A stretch of DNA of 48,884 nucleotides from a bacterium (lineage in GTDB: Bacteria; AUK180). The notes under the pieces were generated by a model. The model was not told where the DNA came from. It ran no database searches and saw only the letters and a program-made list of their open reading frames with translations. The stretch is from NCBI GenBank assembly GCA_023144005.1, contig JAGLGN010000013.1:1-48884 (forward strand). Reading direction: 5' to 3'. The translations under genes were made by a program, and so were the position numbers. This document shows positions 29,650 to 38,373 of the stretch, piece after piece (the stretch's first letter is position 1; each line of letters opens with the position of its first letter).

Positions 29650-32309
29650 TATTTTCCGGTTGCAGGGATAACACCGATGAAGATCGGGTCTTTGAAATAT
29701 TTAGCGGCGATCTGCTTTATCTTCTCATTATCGGCATCGGCAACACATTCAATATTTTTAAAAAGTCCCTCAATGCCGACGCCCTGATAGAAGAGATGGT
29801 CAACGAAACCAACCATCGTCTCCGTAGAATCAAGGCCTGTGATAAGCGAACCCAAAAGGTAATTCTTACTGTTGCGCAGAATTTCTTCCGAGAGGCCGTT
29901 GTCAACAACATCCTGGATCACCTCGGCTGCCAATTTCCTGAATTTCTCGATATTTGCCGGCGCGATACCAGACTGGATCTTGATAAATCCTCCGGAGGCC
30001 TTGGCGGAATCGTAGGAGTAAACATAATAAGCGAGGCCGTGTTTCAAGCGGATCTCCATTCCCAAAAGGGAAGTAAGTGAGCCGCCGCCCAATGCGCTGG
30101 TCAATATTTTCAAATAATACTTATCTTCATTGGAATAATCCGCGCCCGGATAGGCGAGAGAAACCACTGCTTGTGTAATATTCTCCATCTCTTTGATGAA
30201 TTCTTTCTGCTTGATCTCTGGCCGCGCAAAATTCCCAGGCACATTTACGGTACCATCTTTGTCCCATTTTTTAAAATATTTCTCGACCAGTTTGATCAGC
30301 TTTTCCTCTTCCATATTTCCCATAATGGTGACCTGTATATTTTCCGGATGTATCTGGTCATTGTAGAACTCAACGATATCCTGTCTTTTGAGAGCGGTGA
30401 GAACTTCGATATCCCCCGCTTCGAAAATGGCGTATGGATGATCCTCGCCGTAAAACGCCTTCAAGAATTCCCATTGCGCAATGGTGTCGGGGTCTTTCAT
30501 GCGATAAGCGATACCCGCATACATCTGATTCTTCAATTTATTGAATTCCTTGTCGGGGAAGGTCGGATGCATCAGGATCTGAGAAATAAGTCCCATAGCT
30601 TTCTTTTTGAATTTTGTAAGGAATTTTGCCCTGATATTCAAAGTTTCATAACCGGTATCCAGATCAAGGCCGATCGCATAATAATCCCTTATTCTGTTGA
30701 TCTCCTCTAAAGAATATTTCTGCGTGCCTTCGCTCAGAGAATATAATGCCATCTGAGCCAGGCCGTTCTTCTTGTTGGAAAAGGCAGGTCCGGCCTTTAT
30801 ACTGAATTTAAGATGTATCGCGGGAATAGTATCGTCTCTCAAGGCAATGACCTTTATTCCGTTTTCCAGGATTTTGGTCTTGGTTTTCTTAAGGTATTCG
30901 AAACTCGCGCGGATATATTCCGGATCAGCGGAAACGGGCTCGATCTTTTCGGGTTTGTAATTAGCCGGCTTGGGGCCTTCCATCGGAGCTGCGCTGATCT
31001 CTTTTTCCTGAAGTTCCGGAGTCAAATAATACACATCCATATTCTCCGTTTGAAAATATTTCGCGGCAACGGCCTTCAGATCTTTTAATTTCAATTTTCT
31101 GATATTCTCAAGATACTCATTCACATACTCCGCCTTATGATGTGTCTCATAGACCGAAAGATTGGAAGCGATATCCTTGAGAGATTGCCTTGAAAAAATA
31201 TCGGCTGCTTCAATATTGTTCAATATCTTTTTATAATCTTTTTTATCTATTTCGCCGGCTGCCATTTTGGCTATTTTGTCAAGAATGATCTTTTTACCTT
31301 CGGCCAATTTATCCATATCGCGGAAACCGCCGCCTAGCATTATATACTCACCGTATCTGCTGGCGCGGGTTGACGCCCATGCCGAAACAGATATCCCCGT
31401 ATTTACAAGATTTTCCTGAAGCCAGGAGGAATTGCCGCCGCCAAGAATACCGGAAACCAATGTCAGAGCTTCGTAATCCTTTGTTCCATATCCCGGTATG
31501 GGAATAGCCATCATCAGATAGCAGGTGGAGAACATGGGATCTTCGAAAGTGAACTCTCTGAATCCTCTTTTTAATTCAACTGTTTTGGGCTCAGGACGGG
31601 CATCTATGTGTGAGGGCTTGATCGATCCGAAATATTTCTCGGCATATCCGCGCGCCTTTTCCACAGTGATGTCCCCCGCAAGGACGAGCGTGGCATTATT
31701 TGGCTTGTAATAGGTATTGTAAAATGCTTTTACTGCTTCCACTTTCATCGCGTCAAGGTCTTCATCGTATCCGATGATGGGATGCCTTTTCGGAAAGCAC
31801 TCATAGTAATTTTCGCGGAAGTACATCCAGAAACGGCCCCATGGGGAGTTCCCGTAGCGCATATTCTTCTCTTCCTTTACAACCTTTATCTCATTGAGAA
31901 ACACATCCAGGTCCATGGCGGCATTCGCCATTCTGTCCGATTCGATCATGAGGCCTGTCTCAATATTATAAGATGGAAGAATAAAATAATAATTGGTTAT
32001 ATCCTCAGAGGTATAGGCATTTCCATATCCGCCCGCCTGCTTGATCATCATATCAATCTCTGTTTTTTCAAGGGTTTGCGTTCCATTGAACATCATATGC
32101 TCACATACATGAGCAATACCGCTTTGAGACTGCTCTTCGTCCATCGAACCGACTCTGTACGCGACATGCATCACTATCTCGGGGATTTTGTGGTCCTCAT
32201 ATACAATGACCTTCAGGCCGTTATCCAATTTGAAACGCTGAATATCCAATGCGTCAACCGCCGTACACATCAAAAGAAACAGAAACAAAACAGCGATGAT
32301 CTTTTTCAT
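29649..32309 (-). CDS. M16-family (pitrilysin-like) zinc metallopeptidase, exported
   Basis: An 886-residue two-repeat M16 peptidase. A signal peptide (MKKIIAVLFLFLLMCTAVDA) places it in the periplasm. The first half has the inverted zinc motif HVCEH (67-71) and the downstream glutamate in VVKEEKN; R and Y residues in the second half (GLAYYVYSY) are those that help substrate binding. The second half lacks HxxEH, as is normal for fused pairs. It would degrade peptides in its closed chamber. It starts 21 bases after the DegT gene with AGGAGAG and shares one base with the next gene. Confidence 0.93.
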   Translation of the reverse strand: MKKIIAVLFLFLLMCTAVDALDIQRFKLDNGLKVIVYEDHKIPEIVMHVAYRVGSMDEEQSQSGIAHVCEHMMFNGTQTLEKTEIDMMIKQAGGYGNAYTSEDITNYYFILPSYNIETGLMIESDRMANAAMDLDVFLNEIKVVKEEKNMRYGNSPWGRFWMYFRENYYECFPKRHPIIGYDEDLDAMKVEAVKAFYNTYYKPNNATLVLAGDITVEKARGYAEKYFGSIKPSHIDARPEPKTVELKRGFREFTFEDPMFSTCYLMMAIPIPGYGTKDYEALTLVSGILGGGNSSWLQENLVNTGISVSAWASTRASRYGEYIMLGGGFRDMDKLAEGKKIILDKIAKMAAGEIDKKDYKKILNNIEAADIFSRQSLKDIASNLSVYETHHKAEYVNEYLENIRKLKLKDLKAVAAKYFQTENMDVYYLTPELQEKEISAAPMEGPKPANYKPEKIEPVSADPEYIRASFEYLKKTKTKILENGIKVIALRDDTIPAIHLKFSIKAGPAFSNKKNGLAQMALYSLSEGTQKYSLEEINRIRDYYAIGLDLDTGYETLNIRAKFLTKFKKKAMGLISQILMHPTFPDKEFNKLKNQMYAGIAYRMKDPDTIAQWEFLKAFYGEDHPYAIFEAGDIEVLTALKRQDIVEFYNDQIHPENIQVTIMGNMEEEKLIKLVEKYFKKWDKDGTVNVPGNFARPEIKQKEFIKEMENITQAVVSLAYPGADYSNEDKYYLKILTSALGGGSLTSLLGMEIRLKHGLAYYVYSYDSAKASGGFIKIQSGIAPANIEKFRKLAAEVIQDVVDNGLSEEILRNSKNYLLGSLITGLDSTETMVGFVDHLFYQGVGIEGLFKNIECVADADNEKIKQIAAKYFKDPIFIGVIPATGK

Positions 32310-32330
32310 ATGATCTCTCCTTGTTTATTA

Positions 32331-33449
32331 TCATAAATATTTATCCGTCGCATATTTTAACGTATCAGCAACGGTTTTTATTTCATTTTCCGAGATTTCC
32401 GGGAAAATAGGCAGGCTCAAGATCCTCCCTGCGAAACTCTCCGTAGCGGGTAGTGAAATATTTTTTCCGCCGTATGCGCGAGGATAATATACCGGCTGAA
32501 GATGCAGCGGTATCGGGTAATGAATAGAGGCTTGAATTCCTTTCTCTCTGAGGTATTCCAATATACGGTCCCTGTTTTTCTCTACCTGGATCACGAAAAG
32601 ATGAAAAACATTGCGCTTACCCTCGACCGGCGGAAGCATCAATCCGGGAATGCCTGAAAGAAGGGTGTGATACTTTTTTGCGACTTGTATCCGCCTCTCT
32701 GTCCAGCTTTCGATATATTTTAATTTTACATTCAAAACCGCGGCCTGAAGAGTATCCAATCGCTCACCTAAGCCATCGATCTCGTGCTCGTATTTGGTCT
32801 TTCTGCCGTGATTTCTTGTAATTGAGATGTTTTCAAAAAGATCGGGATCGGATGTTCCTACCGCGCCGGCATCTCCGAATGCTCCCAGATTCTTACCGGG
32901 ATAGAATGAATAAGCGGCGACATCACCGACACTTCCGGATGCCTTGCCCTGGAACTCGGCAAAATGGGATTGAGCGCAGTCCTCAAGGAGAAATATTTTA
33001 TTGTCATCACAAATCTTTCTCAACCGAACAACATCCAGCATTCTTCCATAAAGATGTACAGCGACAATGCCTTTTACCTCCGGTGTGATCGCTTTTTCCA
33101 CCAGGTCTATATCCATTGCGCCATGTTCATCCACATCCACAAAGACTGGTTCCGCGCCGAGAAATATCATCGGCTCGACGGTAGCGATAAATGTGTTCGC
33201 GGTCGTGATGATCTTATCCCCGGGCTTTATGCCGAGCGCCATCAGCCCCAAAAGCAATGCTGAAGTACCGCTGCTCACACCGATCATATGGCGGATCCCG
33301 GTCATCCTAGAGAAGGTCTGCTCGAACTCCTTAACATCCGCGCCCATAATAAAATCAGTATCATTCATCACCCTCTGCATCGCAGAAGCAACCTCGTCCT
33401 TTATCTGGACATATTGCCTCTTCAAGTCAACAAGGGGGATCTTATTCAT
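32331..33449 (-). CDS. DegT/DnrJ/EryC1/StrS-family sugar aminotransferase
   Basis: A 372-residue PLP-dependent aminotransferase acting on a keto nucleotide sugar. Start IPLVDLKRQYVQIKDEV and the block GVSSGTSALLLGLMALGIKPGDKIIT are typical; DCAQSHFA holds the ring-stacking region, and the Schiff-base lysine lies in SFYPGKNLGAFGDAG. NHGRKTKYEHEIDGLGERLDTLQAAVL follows the family. It overlaps the acyltransferase gene by 8 bp; the pair resembles WbpE/WbpD or QdtB/QdtC and so likely makes an N-acylated amino sugar for a surface glycan. Confidence 0.92.
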   Translation of the reverse strand: MNKIPLVDLKRQYVQIKDEVASAMQRVMNDTDFIMGADVKEFEQTFSRMTGIRHMIGVSSGTSALLLGLMALGIKPGDKIITTANTFIATVEPMIFLGAEPVFVDVDEHGAMDIDLVEKAITPEVKGIVAVHLYGRMLDVVRLRKICDDNKIFLLEDCAQSHFAEFQGKASGSVGDVAAYSFYPGKNLGAFGDAGAVGTSDPDLFENISITRNHGRKTKYEHEIDGLGERLDTLQAAVLNVKLKYIESWTERRIQVAKKYHTLLSGIPGLMLPPVEGKRNVFHLFVIQVEKNRDRILEYLREKGIQASIHYPIPLHLQPVYYPRAYGGKNISLPATESFAGRILSLPIFPEISENEIKTVADTLKYATDKYL

Positions 33450-34092
33450 TATTTCCTCCGGGGAAATATGGATTGTCTATCAGATCGTATCGGCAGGTAA
33501 TATCCTTTGTCTCCATAATCTGCTTTGCGGGACTGCCCGCATATACGCAGCCGTCCTTGGTATCTTTGGTGAGCAGACTGCCGGCGCCGATAAATGAGCC
33601 CTTTCCGATAATAAGGTCGGGAAGGACGGTAACATTGGCACCGATGACCGCATTCTCCTTGACGGTAGCTCCTTTGATACATTCTTTTACCTTGGGACAA
33701 AGCGGGTGAAGGGCATTTGTGAAGACCGCATTGGGACCGATCCAGCAACCCTTGCCTAATATCGTGAATTCCGGAATAAATACATTCGAGTGTATACGAA
33801 CCGAGTCACTGATCTCTATGTGATGCTCAATGATCGAATGTGTTCCAATTGAGACATCCGATCCGATATTATTGTGCTCGCGGATGGAAACGCCATGACC
33901 GGTCTGAAAACCTTTGCCTATTTTATTGCCCGCGTATATCACAGTATGTGAGCGGATCACCGCATTATCTCCGATTATTGTCTCATATTCACCCTCGGCA
34001 GCTCCTCTGGGAGGAACACCGATAATACAGAATTCTCCGATCTCTGTATTCTCTCCGATCTTTACATTCGGATAGATCTTATAATTGCTCAT
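33442..34092 (-). CDS. Left-handed beta-helix N-acetyltransferase for amino sugars
   Basis: A 216-residue hexapeptide-repeat acyltransferase. Repeats such as IGENTEIGEFCIIG, IGDNAVIRSHTVIYAGNKIG and VKENAVIGANVTVLPDLIIGKGSFIGAGS run through almost the whole protein, and a loop with FTNALHPLCPK matches the active-site region of WbpD/QdtC-type enzymes. It is expected to transfer acetyl (or another acyl) from CoA to the amino group placed by the adjacent DegT aminotransferase. ATG 34092 follows GAGG with five T's between. First gene of the - strand operon. Confidence 0.88.
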   Translation of the reverse strand: MSNYKIYPNVKIGENTEIGEFCIIGVPPRGAAEGEYETIIGDNAVIRSHTVIYAGNKIGKGFQTGHGVSIREHNNIGSDVSIGTHSIIEHHIEISDSVRIHSNVFIPEFTILGKGCWIGPNAVFTNALHPLCPKVKECIKGATVKENAVIGANVTVLPDLIIGKGSFIGAGSLLTKDTKDGCVYAGSPAKQIMETKDITCRYDLIDNPYFPGGNNE

Positions 34093-34555
34093 AAAAACCT
34101 CATGTTTACTATTCTATCAAAAAATAGCTGAATTCAAAAATTTGAGGCAAAGAGAAATTATTCGCCTGCGGTCAACAAGGTAATATGTGCGAAAGAAAAA
34201 ATAAACACATCCGTAACCAAGAAAACGATATATCGTTGGACACAATAATTCTTCTGTTACAATCATATCACGCCGCACCCCAAACAAGATAGGGGACACG
34301 CCGTACTCCTTAGGAGTTCGACTGTCCCGGTGCAAAAGTTCCAAACAAAGAGTTGACAGGAAGCGAAGCGTGTAAACTCTTTGCCTCGTTAGAATCACAC
34401 GCATTCATATTCACACTTCTCTTCCCTCTCCAATTCTTCATTATTCATTTCTCAATCCTCGTTGTATTTACCCACTTGTCCCTGGGTACACTGCGTAGCG
34501 CAACTTGGAACTTTTGAACCTTTGAACTTTTCAACCGCCGGCGACTTGCCGGCTA
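34093..34555. repeat. Large repeat-bearing spacer between divergent operons
   Basis: About 460 bases without a gene. A nested stem-loop pairs GGGACA (34293-34298) with TGTCCC (34323-34328) around ACTCC/GGAGT (34305-34309, 34313-34317). A second pairs CAAAGAGTT (34346-34354) with AACTCTTTG (34375-34383). Then come TTCTTCATTATTCATTTCTC, CTTGTCCCTGGGTAC (34473-34487), the ACTTTTGAAC words (34505-34536) and a GCCGGC pair near 34541-34555. The first hairpin's GGGGACA/TGTCCC arms recall the GGGGACGG words elsewhere. Confidence 0.6.
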
Positions 34556-34602
34556 TTGACAAAGCACTAATTTTATGATACCCTTATTTAGAATGATTAT
34601 AA
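34556..34602 (+). promoter_or_regulatory. perR promoter with a PerR box
   Basis: TTGACA at 34556-34561 is a consensus -35; the -10 is weaker (TACCCT 34579-34584, 17-bp spacer; TATAAT at 34598-34603 is another candidate). TTAGAAT-G-ATTATAA at 34588-34602 matches the PerR box consensus TTATAAT-N-ATTATAA at 13 of 14 defined positions. The site covers the transcription start region, as expected for autorepression of the perR operon. Confidence 0.75.
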
Positions 34603-34620
34603 TACGCGAGGTATTCTAAA

Positions 34621-35040
34621 TTGGAAACGGCAATTGAGAAATTGAAATCCCTTAAGATAAAAGTGACCCGTTCAAGGGTCGAACTTCTTAAATTTCTGAT
34701 GGATAATAAAGGTCATTTCACAGCTGAGGATATTTTCAAACGGCTTCAAGATCAATATCCGAATTTGAACCTCGCCAGCATCTATAATAATTTGAATTTG
34801 TTCGATGAGCACGGTATGATCAGGCGGTTGTATACTCATAGAGAGAAGGCGGTATGGGATGCCGATGCGGGTGCGCATGCTCATTTCGTATGTGATGTAT
34901 GCGGGAAAATATTCGATCTGGAGCTGCCGCAGATCCCCGAGAAATATTACCTTAAATATTCGGGGAGCTTCAAGGTATCGCATGAAGAGATCATTTTTAG
35001 AGGAATATGTAATAAATGTGAAAAGAAGGAGAATATATGA
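34621..35040 (+). CDS. perR: PerR-type peroxide-sensing Fur-family repressor
   Basis: A 139-residue metalloregulator. The winged helix includes HFTAEDIFKRLQ and NLASIYNNLNLFDEHGMI. The PerR regulatory-metal ligands are all visible: H32, D80, H86, H88 and D99 (aspartate as in PerR, where Fur proteins usually have glutamate), and the structural zinc is held by C91/C94 and C130/C133. The C-terminal FKVSHEEIIFRGICNKCEKKEN closely resembles Bacillus PerR. It starts at TTG 34621 with GAGG eight to nine bases upstream and overlaps the flavodiiron gene by 4 bp (ATGA), so peroxide would derepress the oxygen-defence genes directly. Confidence 0.9.
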   Translation: METAIEKLKSLKIKVTRSRVELLKFLMDNKGHFTAEDIFKRLQDQYPNLNLASIYNNLNLFDEHGMIRRLYTHREKAVWDADAGAHAHFVCDVCGKIFDLELPQIPEKYYLKYSGSFKVSHEEIIFRGICNKCEKKENI

Positions 35041-36212
35041 ACCCTGTTAAGATTAGCGAAAAAGTATATTGGGTTGGCGGAATTGACTGGAAATTAAGGA
35101 ACTTTCACGGTTATTTGACACAGAGAGGCACCACATATAATGCCTATCTGATCCTTGATGATCGGATCACATTGATAGATACGGTAAAGCATCATCTCAT
35201 GCCGGAAATGCTGAGAAATATTTCCAAGCTGATCGATCCGTCTAGAATTGAGATCATCGTATCGAATCATGTTGAGATGGACCATTCAGCGGGTATACCT
35301 CAAATATTAGAAAGAGCGCCAAAGGCCAAGGTATATGCCTCCGCCAATGGAGTGATCGGCCTCAAAAAGCATTATGGCGACAAACTGAATGCTATCGCCG
35401 TAAAGCCCGGTGAAGACCTTCAATTAGGGCAATATTCTCTCTCATTTGTTCCCACGCCGATGGTACACTGGCCGGATAATATGCTCACATACCTCCCCGA
35501 AAAGAAGATCCTCTTCTCAAATGACGCATTCGGACAGCATATCGCATCTGTCGAACGCTTCGATGACGAAATAGACAATAGCGTACTCATGTATGAAGCA
35601 GAAAAATACTATGCCAACATTGTCCTGCCTTACGGCGCGCAGGTTCAAAAGGCATTGAAGATAGCAGCCGGGCTTGATATAGAAATGATCGCGCCCAGTC
35701 ACGGGATAATCTTCCGAAAGAACCTTGCGGGCATTATCAGCCGATATCAAAAATGGTCTTCCGGAGAGAACGAAGAAAAAGCGGTGGTCGTATATGATAC
35801 GATGTGGGGATCAACTGAAAAGATGGCGCATGCCATCGCGCAGGGATTCGCCGATGCGGGAAAATCGGTATCTATTTTCAATACTGGCATCGACCATATC
35901 TCCGATGTAATGGTTGAGGTGCTGTCGGCAAAATACATTTGTATCGGCTCACCGACATTGAACAATAACATACTTCCTTCGGTTGCGGCATTTCTCGCGT
36001 ATTTAAAAGGGCTGGCACCGAAGGGCAAGATCGGCATCGCCTTCGGCTCTTACGGATGGGGCGGACAATCTCCCGCGATCATACATAAAGAATTGGAAGG
36101 CGCGAAATTTACATTGCCCTTGGACCCTGTTAAAATGAATTACATTCCTTCGGAGGATGATCTGGTATTATTAAGCGATAAAATTTCCAAGCTCTCTACG
36201 GGTGGGAATTAA
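35037..36212 (+). CDS. Flavodiiron protein (oxygen/nitric oxide reductase)
   Basis: A 391-residue class A flavodiiron protein, reducing O2 to water (or NO to N2O) in the cytosol. The N-terminal beta-lactamase-like domain has the diiron ligands H78, E80, D82 and H83 (HVEMDH), then histidine in MVHWPD, aspartate in FSNDAFG and histidine in APSHG. The C-terminal flavodoxin domain starts VVVYDTMWGSTEKMA and contains GSPTLNNNILPSV for FMN. It would receive electrons from a rubredoxin; the flavin reductase-rubredoxin fusion at 37609 is the natural partner. Second gene after perR. Confidence 0.95.
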   Translation: MNPVKISEKVYWVGGIDWKLRNFHGYLTQRGTTYNAYLILDDRITLIDTVKHHLMPEMLRNISKLIDPSRIEIIVSNHVEMDHSAGIPQILERAPKAKVYASANGVIGLKKHYGDKLNAIAVKPGEDLQLGQYSLSFVPTPMVHWPDNMLTYLPEKKILFSNDAFGQHIASVERFDDEIDNSVLMYEAEKYYANIVLPYGAQVQKALKIAAGLDIEMIAPSHGIIFRKNLAGIISRYQKWSSGENEEKAVVVYDTMWGSTEKMAHAIAQGFADAGKSVSIFNTGIDHISDVMVEVLSAKYICIGSPTLNNNILPSVAAFLAYLKGLAPKGKIGIAFGSYGWGGQSPAIIHKELEGAKFTLPLDPVKMNYIPSEDDLVLLSDKISKLSTGGN

Positions 36213-36213
36213 T

Positions 36214-36927
36214 ATGAAAGTAGATCTTAAAGGCAAGACCGCTGTCATAACCGGAGCAAGCCGTGGCATCGGAAGAGAAATAGCATTGACGCTCGCGAAA
36301 AACGGAGCAAATGTCGCGGTATGCGCGCGGAACGAAGAATTATTGAAAACACTTGTAAATGAAGCAGAGGGATTCGGCGTAGAGGCATTCTATCATGTCG
36401 TTGATGTTAGAAAAAGAGAGCAGCAGGAGGAGTTCTTTGAATTGATAAAAGAGCGATTCGGGCGCATCGACATCTGTATTCCGAATGCCGGCAGAGCGGC
36501 ATTGGCAAAGCCCGGTGAGATCACACAGGAGGATTGGGAATTGGATATCGACACCAATCTCACGGGGCTTTTTATAAGCTCGCAACTGGCATTAAATATA
36601 ATGAAACCGCAGAAAGAAGAAAGCTACATATTTCCGATCATCAGTAAGGCGGCGACTAAAAGCTTTCTGCTGAGACCAAGTTATTGCGCGTCAAAAGCAG
36701 GGGCACTGGCTTTTACCAGATCGCTCTCACTGGAAGCAAAGGAATCCGGCATAACCGTCACTTCCATACTGCCTGCCAGCGTGGCCACTGATTTTCAAAA
36801 GGGTAATCCTGCCGGAATGGATTGGATGCTGCTTCCGTCCGATGTAGCGGATACGGTGCTCTGGCTCTTATCGCTGTCTTCACGGGCTGCGGTAGATGAG
36901 ATAGTTATTCAGAATAGGGGGCGCTGA
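36214..36927 (+). CDS. Short-chain dehydrogenase/reductase
   Basis: A 237-residue classical SDR. The cofactor motif is TGASRGIG; the NAG motif (PNAG) and catalytic YCASK follow, and the serine is in FPIISKAATKS. Arginine in CARNEE suggests NADPH preference. It resembles FabG-type and sepiapterin-type reductases, and the substrate is not evident. ATG 36214 is chosen over GTG 36202, which lies within the flavodiiron reading frame. Downstream of perR and the flavodiiron gene with almost no gap, so it is likely co-transcribed, yet it has no known link to oxygen defence. Confidence 0.85.
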   Translation: MKVDLKGKTAVITGASRGIGREIALTLAKNGANVAVCARNEELLKTLVNEAEGFGVEAFYHVVDVRKREQQEEFFELIKERFGRIDICIPNAGRAALAKPGEITQEDWELDIDTNLTGLFISSQLALNIMKPQKEESYIFPIISKAATKSFLLRPSYCASKAGALAFTRSLSLEAKESGITVTSILPASVATDFQKGNPAGMDWMLLPSDVADTVLWLLSLSSRAAVDEIVIQNRGR

Positions 36928-37217
36928 TTTATAAAAACGATGACAATGGAATGTTTAGATTTGAGTCAATTCCAACGAACAATGAGTGCGGCGTACCCTT
37001 GGTGGTCCGTAAGCGAAGAGAGAGGAAGAAATTGAGCAAAGATTATATTCCCTTCGGGCTGAGGCTCTTTTTCTGTCTTCTGCGTTGCTCGTTGCTTGCA
37101 TACCGCGGCGGGTATGCGGCGCTCCTCTCGTCTTGAATACGAAACAAAATAGCATCAGCCATTGTCACCGTATTTATGAAACAGAGCCCTAGGAAAAAAA
37201 TGAAATAGGAGGTAATA
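36928..37217. repeat. Spacer with a shared 22-bp repeat and a GC-rich hairpin
   Basis: No gene visible. CAAAGATTATATTCCC-TTCGGG at 37037-37058 matches 66-87 upstream of the TonB receptor at 21 of 22 bases. The hairpin GCATACC (37098-37104)/GGTATGC (37111-37117) sits in a GC-rich stretch with GCGTTGCTCGTTGCTTGC before it. TGACAATGGAATG (36949-36961) and, on the other strand, TGACAATGGCTGATGC (37171-37156) are similar ends in inverted orientation, about 220 bp apart. Confidence 0.55.
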
Positions 37218-37616
37218 ATGGGTAAAAGAAGAGAGATCTTTCGTTGCAATGTCTGCGGACAGATTATCGATGTATTGAATTGCGGACAAGGCCAACTGGT
37301 GTGTTGCGATCAACCGATGGAAAAATTGACAGAGCAAACTGCTGATTCCACCACTGAAAAGCATGTGCCGATCGTCGAGCAAAGAGATGGAAAGACCTAT
37401 GTGAAGGTAGGAAGCGTTCCTCATCCGATGGATGAAAAGCATTATATCAAATGGGTGGAAGTTCAATTTGAAGATGGATTTGCTATAAAATTCCTGAAAC
37501 CCGGAGAGGCGCCTGAAAAAGAATTCCCATTCAATATGAATGAGATCACAAAAGCCAGAGAGTATTGTTCTATTCATAATCTCTGGGCATCCGATAGTGA
37601 TCTAACTAATGAATAG
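37218..37616 (+). CDS. dfx: Desulfoferrodoxin (2Fe superoxide reductase)
   Basis: A 132-residue class I superoxide reductase turning superoxide into hydrogen peroxide. The N-terminal desulforedoxin domain binds Fe through C10, C13, C29 and C30. The catalytic centre II uses H49 (EKHVP), H69, H75, C117 and H120 (CSIHNLW). The conserved glutamate and lysine loop EKHVPIVE is present. It has a good AGGAGG site and is followed by the flavin reductase-rubredoxin fusion with an 8-bp overlap. Rubredoxin is its usual electron donor. Confidence 0.95.
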   Translation: MGKRREIFRCNVCGQIIDVLNCGQGQLVCCDQPMEKLTEQTADSTTEKHVPIVEQRDGKTYVKVGSVPHPMDEKHYIKWVEVQFEDGFAIKFLKPGEAPEKEFPFNMNEITKAREYCSIHNLWASDSDLTNE

Positions 37617-38325
37617 CGCTATGGCATTGGACCCAACCGCATTATACAAGATAAGCTACGGGATCTTCATTGTCTGCGCGACGGACGGTGATAAGATAAA
37701 CGGTCAGACCTGCAATACGGTCTTTCAGGTGACCTCCGACCCGCCCGTCATCGCGATCAGCATTAACAAGGAGAATTACACTCATCAATTCATCGAAAAT
37801 GGCGGGGCGTTCACCGTTTCAATACTGGCCCAAAGTGCACCGCTTAAGCTCATCGGCAATTTCGGATTCAAATGCGGGCGCAATTTCAATAAATTCGAGA
37901 ATTGTCAATCTCTGCGGTCGCCACTTGGAATTCCGTATATCACAGAACACACCGTATCCTATCTTGAGGCTAAGGTAGTACAGAAAGTTGATGCTGGAAC
38001 ACATACGCTCTTTCTTGGTGAAGTGGTCAATGGCAAAACCTTCTCTGATGAAGCGCCGATGACATATGCCTATTACCATGAAGTAAAGAACGGACACGAA
38101 CCCGCAACGGCGCCAACTTTCAGAAAAACAGAAGAGATCAGAATAAATAATAAGGAGGCAGATATGAAAAAATATGTATGCACGGCCTGTAATTGGATCT
38201 ATGATCCTGCACTCGGAGATCCGGACGGCGGTATAGAGCCGGGAACCGCTTTTGAAGATGTCCCTGAAGATTGGGTATGTCCCATCTGCGGTGTCGGCAA
38301 GGATATGTTCGAAGAAACTGATTAA
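37609..38325 (+). CDS. Flavin reductase-rubredoxin fusion (high-molecular-weight rubredoxin, Hrb)
   Basis: A 238-residue two-domain electron carrier. Residues 1-165 form an FMN-binding flavin reductase-like domain ([31 protein letters not shown]). Residues about 185-238 are a rubredoxin with CTAC and CPICG ([40 protein letters not shown]). In Moorella the same fusion reduces the flavodiiron protein FprA. Here it sits with dfx and near the flavodiiron gene, so it likely passes NAD(P)H electrons to one or both. Start ATG 37609 overlaps dfx; ATG 37621 is a close alternative. Confidence 0.93.
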   Translation: MNSAMALDPTALYKISYGIFIVCATDGDKINGQTCNTVFQVTSDPPVIAISINKENYTHQFIENGGAFTVSILAQSAPLKLIGNFGFKCGRNFNKFENCQSLRSPLGIPYITEHTVSYLEAKVVQKVDAGTHTLFLGEVVNGKTFSDEAPMTYAYYHEVKNGHEPATAPTFRKTEEIRINNKEADMKKYVCTACNWIYDPALGDPDGGIEPGTAFEDVPEDWVCPICGVGKDMFEETD

Positions 38326-38373
38326 TCCCCCACGACCACAGAAGTCTTATTAAATATTTGAGAAAGGCAAGGG

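Noticed and set aside
29796-32336. Plus-strand frames opposite the M16 peptidase
   Set aside because: Antisense shadows; no start signals and no family resemblance.
34621-35040. Fur or Zur instead of PerR
   Set aside because: The aspartate D99 at the Fur/PerR-distinguishing ligand position, the PerR box and the oxygen-defence neighbours all favour PerR.
36955-37249. Short - strand frames in the dfx spacer
   Set aside because: They follow the repeat and hairpin sequence and have no domain or ribosome site.
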